DNA of 64,000 nucleotides from Bacteroidia bacterium. GTDB taxonomy: Bacteria > Bacteroidota > Bacteroidia > Cytophagales > Cyclobacteriaceae. The position numbers and the translations under genes were made by a program. Positions 8,515-17,698 of the stretch are shown piece by piece; position 1 is the first letter of the stretch; each line of letters begins with the position of its first letter. The stretch covers positions 1 to 64,000 of the forward strand of contig JAUILA010000015.1 in the NCBI GenBank assembly GCA_030432655.1. The letters are read 5' to 3'. Below the pieces are notes generated by a model. That model ran no database searches. It was not told the origin of the DNA and was given only the letters and a program-made list of their open reading frames with translations.

Positions 8515-8820
8515 TTACTCCGAAGCTTCTTCTTCGATCAGCAATTCCTCATCCGACAGTATCCTGGCCAAATCCGGGCTCAGCTCCAATGCTCGCGTGA
8601 TATCCAAATGATATTCTTCGTATTGATTATTAACCAGATAGGCTTTCGCGCGCTTATAGTACAACACGCCGTTTTCCGGCTCATCGAATATGGCCTCGGT
8701 ATAATGGTAAATGGCCTCCTGGAGATTACGCTGTGAATAATGCGCATCAGCAATTTGTTCGTTCGGATTATTGAATAGCAGTGCACCCGCAACCGTTATT
8801 CCCGCAAGTATTTGTAACAT
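8515..8820 (-). CDS. Small TPR-repeat protein
   Basis: The 101 residues start with a hydrophobic stretch (LAGITVAGALLF) that could be a membrane anchor or uncleaved signal. Two tetratricopeptide-like units follow: NLQEAIYHYTEAIFDEPENG and QYEEYHLDITRALELSPDL. The acidic tail (LSDEELLIEEEASE) is likely disordered. TPR units mediate protein-protein contacts; the partner is unknown. A strong intrinsic terminator follows, so this is a single-gene transcript or the end of one starting upstream. Confidence 0.65.
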   Translation of the reverse strand: MLQILAGITVAGALLFNNPNEQIADAHYSQRNLQEAIYHYTEAIFDEPENGVLYYKRAKAYLVNNQYEEYHLDITRALELSPDLARILSDEELLIEEEASE

Positions 8821-8863
8821 GGTTTATAGATTTAATCAGTTCTAATTATTTGATTTTGTGGTG

Positions 8864-8893
8864 CCTCCCGGAGCCGTTGAAAGGCTCCGGAGG
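8864..8893 (-). terminator. GC-rich hairpin after the carbonic anhydrase gene
   Basis: An eight-pair stem (8868-8875 with 8883-8890) is extended by three more pairs beyond a one-base bulge, around a 7-nt loop. It lies 47-76 nt downstream of the carbonic anhydrase stop on the minus strand. No T tract follows, so it may protect the mRNA 3' end rather than terminate transcription. Confidence 0.5.
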
Positions 8894-8939
8894 ACTTAAC
8901 ACACCGCAATCAGGAATTTTTATATCTCCCGACCGCGCT

Positions 8940-9716
8940 TTAATTGACCGCTTGTTTTTCCTGGAATGCGGGCAGACTTGTGATCGTTTCTTCAACAAAT
9001 TCAACATACCCGGTCTCCAGATTGTATACGGCGCCAACGATGAGTACCTCGCCGGCACCAAATTTTCGGCTCAATACCGGCTCCAGATCTCTCAACAGGT
9101 TTACCTGTTCCAGGACATTTTGCCGGATGGCCAGATCTAAACTCTTGTCTGCAGAAAGATTAGCCTGCTTGGCTACCATTGATGCCGGTTTAATGGCATT
9201 TATTAGGGTGACCACGTGGCCCGGCGGATTAGCCGGCAGCTTCATGGCTGCATCTACCGCTCCGCAGGATTGATGACCTAAAACGACAATGAGCCGGGTG
9301 TTTAAAACATCCACGGCGTACTCAATGGTACCATATGAGGCTTCAGCCATGACCTGACCTGCAGTTCGCGTAATAAATAAATCACCAACTCCCTGGTCAA
9401 ATATGATTTCGTTCGGTACACGGCTGTCTGCACAACCAATTATTACCGCAAATGGCTTTTGACCCATGGTCGTATTACGTAAGTCCTCGTCCGTCTGACG
9501 TGGATTAATACTCTTGTTATCGGCAAACCGCTTATTTCCATAAATAAGCTTCTTCAGGCCATAATAAGGATCAAGATAAGCGCTGTCCCGGTCAGCAAAG
9601 TATTCATCCGGCTCAAGTCCCAGCAAATTGTTAATGGTTTCGCCGTTCTGCGCGAAAACCGAACCGGTCAGTACCGTAGAAAGAACAAGGAATAGAATCA
9701 GTGCACAACGTTTCAT
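8940..9716 (-). CDS. Exported beta-class carbonic anhydrase
   Basis: This 258-residue protein has a Sec signal peptide (1-22, VFAQ). The beta-carbonic anhydrase zinc site is complete: Cys95, Asp97 and Arg99 in CADSR, and His148 and Cys151 in GHQSCGA. The enzyme interconverts CO2 and bicarbonate, here in the periplasm. Most beta enzymes are cytoplasmic, but exported ones are known. The residues between signal and core (GLEPDEYFADRDSAY) are an extra N-terminal segment. Two hairpins lie upstream between this gene and the next (9752-9770, 9804-9830). Confidence 0.9.
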   Translation of the reverse strand: MKRCALILFLVLSTVLTGSVFAQNGETINNLLGLEPDEYFADRDSAYLDPYYGLKKLIYGNKRFADNKSINPRQTDEDLRNTTMGQKPFAVIIGCADSRVPNEIIFDQGVGDLFITRTAGQVMAEASYGTIEYAVDVLNTRLIVVLGHQSCGAVDAAMKLPANPPGHVVTLINAIKPASMVAKQANLSADKSLDLAIRQNVLEQVNLLRDLEPVLSRKFGAGEVLIVGAVYNLETGYVEFVEETITSLPAFQEKQAVN

Positions 9717-9751
9717 TTCTGTGAAATTTTAGCTTTACGCGCGATACCTGG

Positions 9752-9770
9752 CCGGATGAATATCATCCGG
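9752..9770. other. Perfect hairpin upstream of the carbonic anhydrase gene
   Basis: CCGGATGA (9752-9759) and TCATCCGG (9763-9770) pair around a 3-nt loop. It sits 36 bp upstream of the carbonic anhydrase start, so it is either in that gene's leader or the end of the transcript from the MscS operon. There is no T tract. Confidence 0.45.
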
Positions 9771-9803
9771 TTGCACGCGGTTTAATAAGTAATGGAATGG
9801 ATA

Positions 9804-9830
9804 TCCGGGTCTCGGATTGATTTACCCGGA
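9804..9830 (-). terminator. Hairpin after the 112-residue protein gene
   Basis: TCCGGGT and ACCCGGA pair across a 13-nt loop, 15 nt after the stop codon of the minus-strand MscS operon. No T tract follows, so this is only a possible terminator. Confidence 0.35.
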
Positions 9831-9844
9831 CATACTGATGTGAA

Positions 9845-10183
9845 TCACAGAATTGATTCGGGCGGAATTAAAATTGCATCAAGGGGTTTATATTGATACA
9901 GGTTTGGTTTATGGGTTATGTCCGGAGAATGTATATCAAAAGACAGATAGGGATCATCACTAAGAGCATCAAACTCAAAAATGTCTTCTGTTAAATTCTC
10001 CGTATTTTTCTCACCGTGCTCACAAAGAACCTCGCTCTTCGCATAGTCGGAGTTTATCATTGCTCCGGCTCCTCCCGTAAGAACCAGTAAAAGTATCAAT
10101 ATGGCAAGTGGTGAATTTCTCATCACCTGTATCAACGTAAACCCAACTATTTTGTTTAACTTTTTTTGAAAATATTTAAACAA
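9845..10183 (-). CDS. Hypothetical single-pass membrane protein, cotranscribed with an MscS channel
   Basis: This 112-residue protein has a basic N-terminus (FKYFQKKLNKIV), one strong helix (about residues 24-43, SPLAILILLLVLTGGAGAMI) and an acidic soluble C-terminal part. No family is recognised. It begins 3 bp after the stop of the MscS-like gene, so the two form an operon. It could be an accessory subunit of the channel, which is inference from position only. Confidence 0.55.
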   Translation of the reverse strand: MFKYFQKKLNKIVGFTLIQVMRNSPLAILILLLVLTGGAGAMINSDYAKSEVLCEHGEKNTENLTEDIFEFDALSDDPYLSFDIHSPDITHKPNLYQYKPLDAILIPPESIL

Positions 10184-10186
10184 AAT

Positions 10187-10723
10187 TTATTCTTTATTTT
10201 CAACCGATATCATCTTCTGGATAATGATTGAATTAGGGATGGAAATCACTTTACCTTCGTCAGTCTTTAACCGGGTGAATAGCACGCCTATTTCAATGAC
10301 TATTCCATTTATATTATTGTCTTTTTCAAGTACTGTCAGGTACTCACCATACCGGATATCGTTATTAAAAAACAGGATGAGGCCGGCAGTAATATTTGAT
10401 AAAATGGACCATTGTGCAAAAAAAGCAATTCCAATAACAGTGAGTATGGAGGTTACAAACAGAATGATTTCCGATTGATCAATTCCCCAGATGGAAGAAA
10501 GTATAAGTCCGAATACGATAATTAAAATAAAAGAGGTAGCGCGGCGTACAACAATCAGGCGTTCCCGAACATAGCCCCTGACTTTCCACGTTTTCTTTAC
10601 TGACCAATTCACAATAAAGCGGATTATGAAAAAGAGCATCAGAATTATCCCTGATTCTATTAGTTGGTATTCGATTAGTGTCATGGCAATTGAAAACGCA
10701 TTATTGAAAAAATGGCTAAACAT
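10187..10723 (-). CDS. Small MscS-family mechanosensitive channel protein
   Basis: This 178-residue protein has three transmembrane helices (about residues 20-40, 63-82 and 87-112) and then the MscS beta domain: FFAQWSILSNITAGLILFFNNDIRYGEYL, INGIVIEIGVLFTRLKTDEGKVISIPNSII. The NITAG-containing helix corresponds to TM3b, and IPNSII is the conserved end of the beta domain. Such channels open under membrane tension to release solutes. It is short: the C-terminal alpha/beta vestibule of E. coli MscS is missing, ending just after VENKE. Confidence 0.82.
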   Translation of the reverse strand: MFSHFFNNAFSIAMTLIEYQLIESGIILMLFFIIRFIVNWSVKKTWKVRGYVRERLIVVRRATSFILIIVFGLILSSIWGIDQSEIILFVTSILTVIGIAFFAQWSILSNITAGLILFFNNDIRYGEYLTVLEKDNNINGIVIEIGVLFTRLKTDEGKVISIPNSIIIQKMISVENKE

Positions 10724-10909
10724 TCAAATCATACGATAGATTCCCATCGTATTGCTGTCATCATCCATTCTCAAACAATTCCTTTCCATTTAAACCTGCT
10801 CACGTATTTATTTAGCTTGCTCGTAAATGAATGAATACGAATTGAACGCAAAATTATATGCAAATTTGGTAACTTATAATCCTTATATCATATTGTTTTT
10901 CCAATTCAC

Positions 10910-12070
10910 ATGAAATCATACTTCTCTTTCCTTATTCTTTTTCTGCTGACTGTAAGTTACCATGCCGGCGCCCAGGAATTCACCTACTTCCAGGTTGATG
11001 ACGACAAGCCCAAATGGGGGGACTATGCTGATCCGGACTGGTTGCGCTATTTCGGACTGGACATGCATGACGTGAACACCGACGGACTATTGGATATACT
11101 CACAGGACGGAATATCTACCTGCAGCCGGAAAACCCCTCATCATCCTGGACTTCGATTGACCTCGGAATGAATATTGATGGCTTCCTGATCATGGATGTT
11201 GACGGGGACGATAATGCCGATATCATAGGTATGGCTTTGCCCGATCTGATCTGGCTCGAGGCCAACGAAGACTTATCGGAATGGCAGTCACGGGTTATAG
11301 GCCAGGTTCCTGCCACCTCCCATACCAACAGCCAGGGGTTTACGCGGGCTGACCTGTCCGGTGATGGAATCGACGAAATTGTCATCGCAGGGGACGGCGA
11401 CATTTATGCCATCCAGGTTCCTGATTCTCCGGCAAACAATCAATGGCAGGTGTTTAAAGTCGCGGAGAATACTTCGGATGAGGGCATCGGCATAGGAGAT
11501 ATAGACGGGGATGGCGACCTGGATATTGCAGCTGGAAGGCGCCCGGATGGGGAGGCCGAACCGCTTATTATCGTGTGGTACGAAAACCCGGGTCAGCTAC
11601 AGGAAAACTGGAAGGACACGGAGCTGGGGAATACTAATCACCCTGCGGATCGTGTGAGCGTTGCCGATATAGATCTGGACGGCAAAGCCGACGTGATCGT
11701 GGCGGAGGAACGCTGGCCGGGTCTCGAACCGGATGGCAATATCTTCTGGTACAAACAAACAACGAAGGATGAATGGGAACGTCGACACATAACCACTCAG
11801 TATTCCAGCAATAACCTGGATGTGCAGGATATGGATAAGGACGGGGATCCGGATATTCTAACCGCCGAACACAAGGGCCCCACCTTGGAATTGCAATTGT
11901 GGCTCAACGACGGGTCGGGAACGTTTACCAAACAAGTTATTGATACAGGCAAAGAGAACCACCTGGGGGTACTCACGGCTGATATGGACGGAGACGGGGA
12001 CCTGGATATCGTAGGAATTGGCTGGGATCAATATCAGTTTGTACATTACTGGCGAAATGAGGATAACTAG
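10910..12070 (+). CDS. Exported FG-GAP/VCBS repeat protein
   Basis: This 386-residue protein has a Sec signal (1-21, AGAQ). The body is a chain of Ca-binding-like FG-GAP blades, each with a D-x-D-x-D-G-x-x-D loop: DVNTDGLLDIL, DVDGDDNADII, DLSGDGIDEIV, DIDGDGDLDIA, DIDLDGKADVI, DMDKDGDPDIL and DMDGDGDLDIV. This predicts a seven-bladed beta-propeller outside the cytoplasm. It is the first gene of a three-gene plus-strand set with gaps of 9 and 11 bp. The ligand is unknown. Confidence 0.75.
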   Translation: MKSYFSFLILFLLTVSYHAGAQEFTYFQVDDDKPKWGDYADPDWLRYFGLDMHDVNTDGLLDILTGRNIYLQPENPSSSWTSIDLGMNIDGFLIMDVDGDDNADIIGMALPDLIWLEANEDLSEWQSRVIGQVPATSHTNSQGFTRADLSGDGIDEIVIAGDGDIYAIQVPDSPANNQWQVFKVAENTSDEGIGIGDIDGDGDLDIAAGRRPDGEAEPLIIVWYENPGQLQENWKDTELGNTNHPADRVSVADIDLDGKADVIVAEERWPGLEPDGNIFWYKQTTKDEWERRHITTQYSSNNLDVQDMDKDGDPDILTAEHKGPTLELQLWLNDGSGTFTKQVIDTGKENHLGVLTADMDGDGDLDIVGIGWDQYQFVHYWRNEDN

Positions 12071-12079
12071 CCCCGTGGA

Positions 12080-12916
12080 ATGAAGTATTATTTCATCATT
12101 GTGCTTGCCTTAATTGGTTGTCAGGTAAAAGTCAGTATTACGGAAGCAGTACGGGACGAGGCTGACGTATTTGTCATTAAAACTGAAAATGCCACGTACG
12201 AATATGAAAAAAAAGCCGGTGGTTTCCGGTCAATAATTGACAACCAGGGCCGTGACTGGATCCGTTTCAGCAAATCGGACAGTGCCGCCTATCCGGCCTC
12301 TGCGGCAAGCGATTACCGGGGTCTTCCCAACCTGGTATTCCGATCCGAAGATGGCGGCGCCGGTCATCCGGGGTTCAGCAAAATGACCACTGAACGGATC
12401 TCCGCTAACCAGCTCCGTTCAACTTCAGTAAGTGGAAAATGGTCGTGGACCTGGACATTCCATCCGGATCATGCCCGGATGGAAATAGAAAAGGTTGATC
12501 AGGTCACGCCATACTGGTTTCTGTATGAAGGGCCCGTGGCAGGACAATTCAGTCCGCCCACCCATTTATGGGGTACAGATACCCAGGGACCGATGAACAC
12601 ACAACCCGATTTGGTTAAGGGAACAGAGGTATACGGACAATGGCAGACCGCCTGGTTTGGCGACAGCAATACTGAACTGACGTTTTTTGTACACCAGGAA
12701 AATCCCGATAATCACAAAGATATGTTCGCCTATATGGGAAACTCTGAAAATGGAAATGATTCGGCAGACGGCATGGCGGTTTTCGGGTTTGGCCGGGACA
12801 GGAATGCCACACCATTAATGAAAGAGCCGAATTCGTTCATTATTGGCTTTTATCCCGCTCCTGTGAATGATCAAAATAGTCGCCAGCGTATTTTAGAATT
12901 TATTGAAAATTTATAA
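12080..12916 (+). CDS. Hypothetical lipoprotein between two FG-GAP proteins
   Basis: This 278-residue protein has a lipoprotein signal (VLALIGC, lipid Cys at about residue 15). The rest is rich in beta structure and aromatic residues, with WFGDSNTELTFFVHQENPDNH and GFGRDRNATPLMKEPNSFIIGFYP. I recognise no domain with confidence. The order of strands is compatible with a galactose-mutarotase-like or lectin-like sandwich, but that is a guess. It is only 9 bp after the first FG-GAP gene and 11 bp before the second, so all three probably form one surface or periplasmic complex. Confidence 0.6.
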   Translation: MKYYFIIVLALIGCQVKVSITEAVRDEADVFVIKTENATYEYEKKAGGFRSIIDNQGRDWIRFSKSDSAAYPASAASDYRGLPNLVFRSEDGGAGHPGFSKMTTERISANQLRSTSVSGKWSWTWTFHPDHARMEIEKVDQVTPYWFLYEGPVAGQFSPPTHLWGTDTQGPMNTQPDLVKGTEVYGQWQTAWFGDSNTELTFFVHQENPDNHKDMFAYMGNSENGNDSADGMAVFGFGRDRNATPLMKEPNSFIIGFYPAPVNDQNSRQRILEFIENL

Positions 12917-12927
12917 ATCCACCCAAC

Positions 12928-14169
12928 ATGAAATATTTGCTTTTCCTTCCAGCACTTATCTTCGCAGCCTGTGATTCTTCCGGGTCAAAAAACGAGCAAG
13001 CAGAAAGTAGTACTCCCGAAGTTTCAGAAGAGGCCAGTTTCGAAAGTGTTCTGATCGCCGATGACGCTAACCTTTGGTGGGCGCGGACTTTTGCCGATGT
13101 AAATGGAGATAGGTACCAGGATATTATATTGCAGGACAACAATGGTTCCGGCGGTTGGCTCGGGTACCTGGCCGGTAATGTAGATGGAACAACCTGGGAA
13201 AAGCATATTATTTTTGAGGACGCCCCGGGAGGCGGAAAATTTGCTGCCGGTGACCTGGAGGCGGCAGACCTGGATGGTGATGGTGACCTGGATTTAATTG
13301 GTGTGGAACATCCGGGAGAATGGACCGATGCAGATGCCGATGCGATAATTTATGCCTTCTACCAGGATGGATCAGAATGGACAACTGCTGAAGTGGGAGT
13401 AATTCCCAGTGCGCTGAAAGATATTGCCATCACCGATTTGACAGGGGATGGAAATCCTGAAATAGTAACAGTCACCTACAACGCTGAAACTTTGTCTGTT
13501 TTCAGCAGAAATCCTGATGGAGAATTCGTTAAAACAATGGAGCGGAAAATCATCAACCTTCATGAGGGTCTGGACGCAGGAGATCTTGATGGGGACGGAC
13601 TGGTGGACATTGCAGCCAATGGCTATTGGCTGAAAAATCCGGGCAGCCTGGAAGAGAACTGGCCGCTGGACACAATAGACTCCCGCTGGTTTTCGCAGGA
13701 GGAAGATCATTGGGCACGTAATGCAACCAAGGTGGTTTGCAGGGATACAGATGGAAACGGAAAAGCTGAAGTTTTTATTTCGCACTCTGAAAAGGACGGG
13801 TACCCGGTCATGAAATACGAATTTGATGGAGATCAATGGCAGCAAGAAGTGATATTGGAAAATTTAAGTGCCGCGCACAGTTTACAGGTAGAAGACATTG
13901 ATCTGGACGGAGAATTCGAAGTAATGACCGGCGCAAACAGGAACAGAGCTATTAATATCGCTGAAGAAAATAATTCGACCATTCCTGATCAATTTCCGGT
14001 ATTACTTCTCGATAAGCGTAATGGAGAATGGCGTGCTGACACGCTGAATACTGACGGTGTATATAACCTGCTTACCGGAGACTTCGAAGGAGACGGAGAC
14101 ATCGACCTGATACGGTTGACTTCGCATGACATGAAGGACATGTACCTGATGATTAACCAGCATAACTAA
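12928..14169 (+). CDS. FG-GAP/VCBS repeat lipoprotein
   Basis: This 413-residue protein has a lipoprotein signal (LIFAAC, Cys about residue 15) followed by a Ser/Glu-rich linker. Repeated D-x-D-G-D blades follow: DVNGDRYQDII, DLDGDGDLDLI, DLTGDGNPEIV, DLDGDGLVDIA, DTDGNGKAEVF, DIDLDGEFEVM and DFEGDGDIDLI. This gives about seven blades, matching the first gene of the set, so the two probably arose by duplication, with one later gaining a lipid anchor. Likely periplasmic or cell-surface. Confidence 0.72.
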   Translation: MKYLLFLPALIFAACDSSGSKNEQAESSTPEVSEEASFESVLIADDANLWWARTFADVNGDRYQDIILQDNNGSGGWLGYLAGNVDGTTWEKHIIFEDAPGGGKFAAGDLEAADLDGDGDLDLIGVEHPGEWTDADADAIIYAFYQDGSEWTTAEVGVIPSALKDIAITDLTGDGNPEIVTVTYNAETLSVFSRNPDGEFVKTMERKIINLHEGLDAGDLDGDGLVDIAANGYWLKNPGSLEENWPLDTIDSRWFSQEEDHWARNATKVVCRDTDGNGKAEVFISHSEKDGYPVMKYEFDGDQWQQEVILENLSAAHSLQVEDIDLDGEFEVMTGANRNRAINIAEENNSTIPDQFPVLLLDKRNGEWRADTLNTDGVYNLLTGDFEGDGDIDLIRLTSHDMKDMYLMINQHN

Positions 14170-14186
14170 TTATTCAGAAGTCCTTT

Positions 14187-14606
14187 TCATTCCTTAGAAA
14201 ATTCATCACTGCCCGGATTAAAATCCGGGTTGCTCTTCAGTTCTGTATAAACATCGGTAAGTTTTATCCAATAGTCTTCCTGCATCCATTTGTGAATCAG
14301 CCACAATTTGTCAATTTTCAACTTCCGGAATGCGTTTCGCTTTTTCAGTGAATCCATGATCGACCTGATCAGCCATTCCTCTTGAAAACCAGCCCATTCT
14401 CCCGCTACACTTAAGAGATTGGCCTGAAGAACCGGAAATACTTCATATTTATTTATTTGCTGAACTTCTTCCAATGAATAAGGACTTTCAATTATTTTAT
14501 TCGCGATATACCTGAAATGGTAATCCTGTAATTCCGTGTCAAGATAGAATTCAGACAATGCTATCCAGATAGGTTTTCTTTCATTCAGGTGTATCGTGTC
14601 GGGCAT
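14187..14606 (-). CDS. Hypothetical protein, DUF7079-like
   Basis: This 139-residue protein is soluble and mostly helical. Its N-terminus RKPIWIALSEFYLDTEL resembles the opening of DUF7079 proteins (R-x-x-V/I-W-x-A-L-S-x-x-F/Y-L-D-T-E), whose function is unknown. The final third (WLIHKWMQEDYWIKLTDVYTELK) is also helical. The gene converges with the FG-GAP set, with 17 bp between stops. No cofactor motif is visible. Confidence 0.6.
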   Translation of the reverse strand: MPDTIHLNERKPIWIALSEFYLDTELQDYHFRYIANKIIESPYSLEEVQQINKYEVFPVLQANLLSVAGEWAGFQEEWLIRSIMDSLKKRNAFRKLKIDKLWLIHKWMQEDYWIKLTDVYTELKSNPDFNPGSDEFSKE

Positions 14607-14748
14607 TAAACAGTTTTAATTGAATGATATAACAAATCCCCTTTTCCATTCATGCTTGCAGGATTATTCTCAAAAAAACTCCTCACATGAATCAATCATC
14701 AAAATCTCCATGATGTTCGTTTAAATAGGAAATATCTGGTTGCTATTT

Positions 14749-16077
14749 TCAGGGGTTGATCCAATTACTTTTACTGCGCCGGGAAACAGTCCTCCTAAGG
14801 AATTTATTCCTGGCGATTGACCAGGGTGCGGGGTCAAGTTTCAGATGGCCTGAGTTGTCATTGGAAAAGGAATTTATCTTAACCCTTTCGGCCGTCAACT
14901 CTTTAACACCACTTGCGTGCAATAGGCTTTCGACTGTAGGTTCATCAAGTCCTAAATGATCCAGCCAGCGATATAAACGGTTAACCGTTTCGTTCCCGCT
15001 ATCGCCCTTCAATGCATCTTTAAATTGATCAAAGGCATATTTTTCTGAATCCTTATAGGCAATACGCCTGGCCCTTTCTTTTTTTATGAGCCATCTGATC
15101 AGGACTACAAGCACCCACAATACACCCAATCCTGCCACACATACCGTCAGAAATTGAGGCCATGGCAATCCCAAAATGGTAACAGGCCCGTCTTCCGCCG
15201 TTTCAGTGACCATTTCCGCCCGGGCCAGCGCATCCAGGGAATCCTGAATACTGGCTACTATACCCAGGTTCGGGTTGGGCTCAACCATAAAGGTTCTTTC
15301 CGACAGCGTTTTTTTGTATAACTTTTCCTGCGATGCATGAAACCAGTAAATCACCTCAGCCGGAATAGTAACGTTCCCTTCCTCGGTAAAAAGATAGCGT
15401 ACAGATTCCGTTCGCGTAGCGTAAACCGAGGTCTTGGTGTCAAACTTCCTGATCGAACTGCGCGCCGGATACATGGCAAGTCCGCTTATTGAATCCCACT
15501 CAAGTGGTGGAATCAGTTCCGGAACGGTACCATAAACGGTACGGGTCACGGTTCGCGTAACGACATCCCCGGTTTTAACCTTGTCTGAAGCAGTCGACCA
15601 ATTGTCCGCAATGGTCAGTCCCGTGGCGACCAGCCATTGGTCCCTGGAGAAATCCGACGGAATCGGCTTGATCCTGATTCGCTTTTCTTCCGTATTCAGC
15701 ACGTGCTGTACGCCTTTATACCCTCCCTCCGGCGGAGACTCAACCGTGATGGCAATGGACGGAAAAACCAGTTCGTCATTCTCATATGGAAAAACCTGGT
15801 AAATGAGTTCCACCCCCGCATAGGTCTTCCCGTCCATGCGAATGGATTTGCTCACCGGCCGAAAATACTGGGTAAATGCACCGTCCACCTGAATATTTCC
15901 CGGATCAATCCCGGAGGTGAACCAGGTAGAAGTATAGGCCTCAATGGAAACTTCCACCGGTTGTCCGATATAAACCGCACTTTTATTTACCTTGACACTC
16001 GTCCATAAACGCTGGGCATAAGCACCATTCAGGGTGAACAGGGTAACTACCAGGAAAAACAGTTTTATTCTAGTCAT
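14749..16077 (-). CDS. batD: BatD-family protein
   Basis: This 442-residue protein has a signal peptide (1-21, AYAQ). Its immunoglobulin-like N-terminal region contains VKVNKSAVYIGQPVEVSIEAY, typical of BatD. One transmembrane helix lies near residues 302-322 (FLTVCVAGLGVLWVLVVLIRW), followed by a cytoplasmic helical tail. Bat proteins support envelope integrity and stress or oxygen tolerance in Bacteroidota. It is the last gene of the MoxR-Bat operon and overlaps the preceding gene by 8 bp. BatD proteins are usually longer (about 550-600 residues), so this is a compact version. Confidence 0.82.
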   Translation of the reverse strand: MTRIKLFFLVVTLFTLNGAYAQRLWTSVKVNKSAVYIGQPVEVSIEAYTSTWFTSGIDPGNIQVDGAFTQYFRPVSKSIRMDGKTYAGVELIYQVFPYENDELVFPSIAITVESPPEGGYKGVQHVLNTEEKRIRIKPIPSDFSRDQWLVATGLTIADNWSTASDKVKTGDVVTRTVTRTVYGTVPELIPPLEWDSISGLAMYPARSSIRKFDTKTSVYATRTESVRYLFTEEGNVTIPAEVIYWFHASQEKLYKKTLSERTFMVEPNPNLGIVASIQDSLDALARAEMVTETAEDGPVTILGLPWPQFLTVCVAGLGVLWVLVVLIRWLIKKERARRIAYKDSEKYAFDQFKDALKGDSGNETVNRLYRWLDHLGLDEPTVESLLHASGVKELTAERVKINSFSNDNSGHLKLDPAPWSIARNKFLRRTVSRRSKSNWINP

Positions 16078-17698
16078 TGCCTTTTCCTTTCTCTCTTTCT
16101 TTTACCTGGAATTCAAATTTCCTTTTCAAAAACAGGGACGGGTCATCATCCACTTTCCTCATTAAAATTTTTGAATTGTCCTGCTGTATACCCGAACCAA
16201 TATCATCCGGCACTTCATCCAGTTCCTTGCCCATTCGAATATCTGTAGACACCGTCTCCTCCTGCCTTTCTTTCTCCATATCCTCTTTCGTAGCTTCCTG
16301 TCCTCCGCCGCTCAAATCCTCCGGTCCCGAATTTTGTGTATTTTCAGCAGCCTCACCACCTTCCGCTTCCTGCGCATCAGCCAGGTCCACCTCATTGGAT
16401 CCTGAAATAATCTGTTGCAGTTTATCCAGGCTTTCACGTGCCGGAGCCAGGTCCGGATCAAGTTCGACCGCATCCTCCAACGCCATTTTAGCCGCTCTTA
16501 AATCTCCCAGTTCCATATAGGCCAGGCCCTTGTTGTAGGCGCCGTTGGCGGTTGTATCCTGGGCAAAAGCGCTGGCAGCTGCTTCAAAATCTCCGGCTTT
16601 ATACAGGGCTACTCCTTTGCGCATTGGATCTTTAAAAAGATCAGCCGCCTGCCTGTATTCTCCTTCATCACTTAATTTTTGGGCCTGAAATTCCGTGGTA
16701 TACCATAAATCCCTGAATGAATGCACATTATCACATGACGAAAATGTAATCAGAAGTATAAGCACCCACCCCTGCCTGAACCAGGCCAAAAGAATAATGG
16801 CCAGCGGGATCGACAGCATCCAGCCTGCATCTCGCCAGGTATCCTCCTCAGCTTCGGGCAGCTCTGTAAACTCCAGATTTTCGCTGATCACTTCGGCCAT
16901 CCGGTTGACATCACTATCATCCAGGGTCAAGTCATACACATCCAGACTGTCCAGTTGCGCCAGTTGCCGCAGAAGCGCGGGATTACGATCAGCAACATTA
17001 AATGGATACAAAAATAGCTGGTTGGGAGAATTTTGCACATACTGAGAAATCGTAGCTGCCTCCGTCTCTGTCAGTTCATCCAGGATGAGAATTACGGTGC
17101 CCGGCGCACGGCTCACGGCAAAAACCGAATCGGTCAGCTGAAATGCTTCTTCGAGGTTATTCCCGCTTCTTGGCATGACGGACGGACTTAATCCGTCCAG
17201 GTGGCTGGCAATTATTTCATAATCAGTTGTCAGCGGCACAATTGTATGGGCCGTTCCTGAATATCCTACCAGGGCCATACGGGCTCGCGGATCCGCCTTA
17301 ATGAGATCATTCAGTTTGAATTTAGCCCGTTCCAGCCGCGTGGGCTGGATATCCGTGGCGAGCATGCTGTCGGTAATTTTTAACATTACTACCGCAGGCG
17401 TTTCGATGGTTTGTCCTGGTACCTGTACTTTCTTCCAGGCCGGTCCTGCCAGTCCAAGAATACCCAGGGCTATGCCCAGAAACATAATGCCATACATCAC
17501 CCCTTTTTTCCATTCACTTCCTTTCCGAATCACGAAGGATCGTAAATGAGGAGCGATGATGGATTTCCATCTGACATCCTGCCGAAGAGACAATAATCCA
17601 GTGACCATAATGACTGACAAAGGCACAAACAACCAGAGCCATTGAGGTCTCAGGAAATGAAAGGCTTCCCAGTCCACCGGCCATAACGAATCATCCAT
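16070..17698 (-). CDS. BatB/BatC fusion: VWA domain joined to TPR repeats
   Basis: The 542 residues contain two N-terminal helices (about 18-36 and 68-86), a von Willebrand A domain (about 95-275), a helix near 300 and a helix-bearing linker, then TPR units (ADLFKDPMRKGVALYKAGDFEAAASAF and AYNKGLAYMELGDLRAAKMAL) and a charged, low-complexity tail. BatB (VWA) and BatC (TPR) are separate genes in many relatives. The metal-binding MIDAS motif is degenerate: where BatA has DISFS, this has KITDS, losing the first Asp. The fusion is likely a membrane-bound scaffold that pairs with BatA. Confidence 0.85.
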   Translation of the reverse strand: MDDSLWPVDWEAFHFLRPQWLWLFVPLSVIMVTGLLSLRQDVRWKSIIAPHLRSFVIRKGSEWKKGVMYGIMFLGIALGILGLAGPAWKKVQVPGQTIETPAVVMLKITDSMLATDIQPTRLERAKFKLNDLIKADPRARMALVGYSGTAHTIVPLTTDYEIIASHLDGLSPSVMPRSGNNLEEAFQLTDSVFAVSRAPGTVILILDELTETEAATISQYVQNSPNQLFLYPFNVADRNPALLRQLAQLDSLDVYDLTLDDSDVNRMAEVISENLEFTELPEAEEDTWRDAGWMLSIPLAIILLAWFRQGWVLILLITFSSCDNVHSFRDLWYTTEFQAQKLSDEGEYRQAADLFKDPMRKGVALYKAGDFEAAASAFAQDTTANGAYNKGLAYMELGDLRAAKMALEDAVELDPDLAPARESLDKLQQIISGSNEVDLADAQEAEGGEAAENTQNSGPEDLSGGGQEATKEDMEKERQEETVSTDIRMGKELDEVPDDIGSGIQQDNSKILMRKVDDDPSLFLKRKFEFQVKEREKGKGND

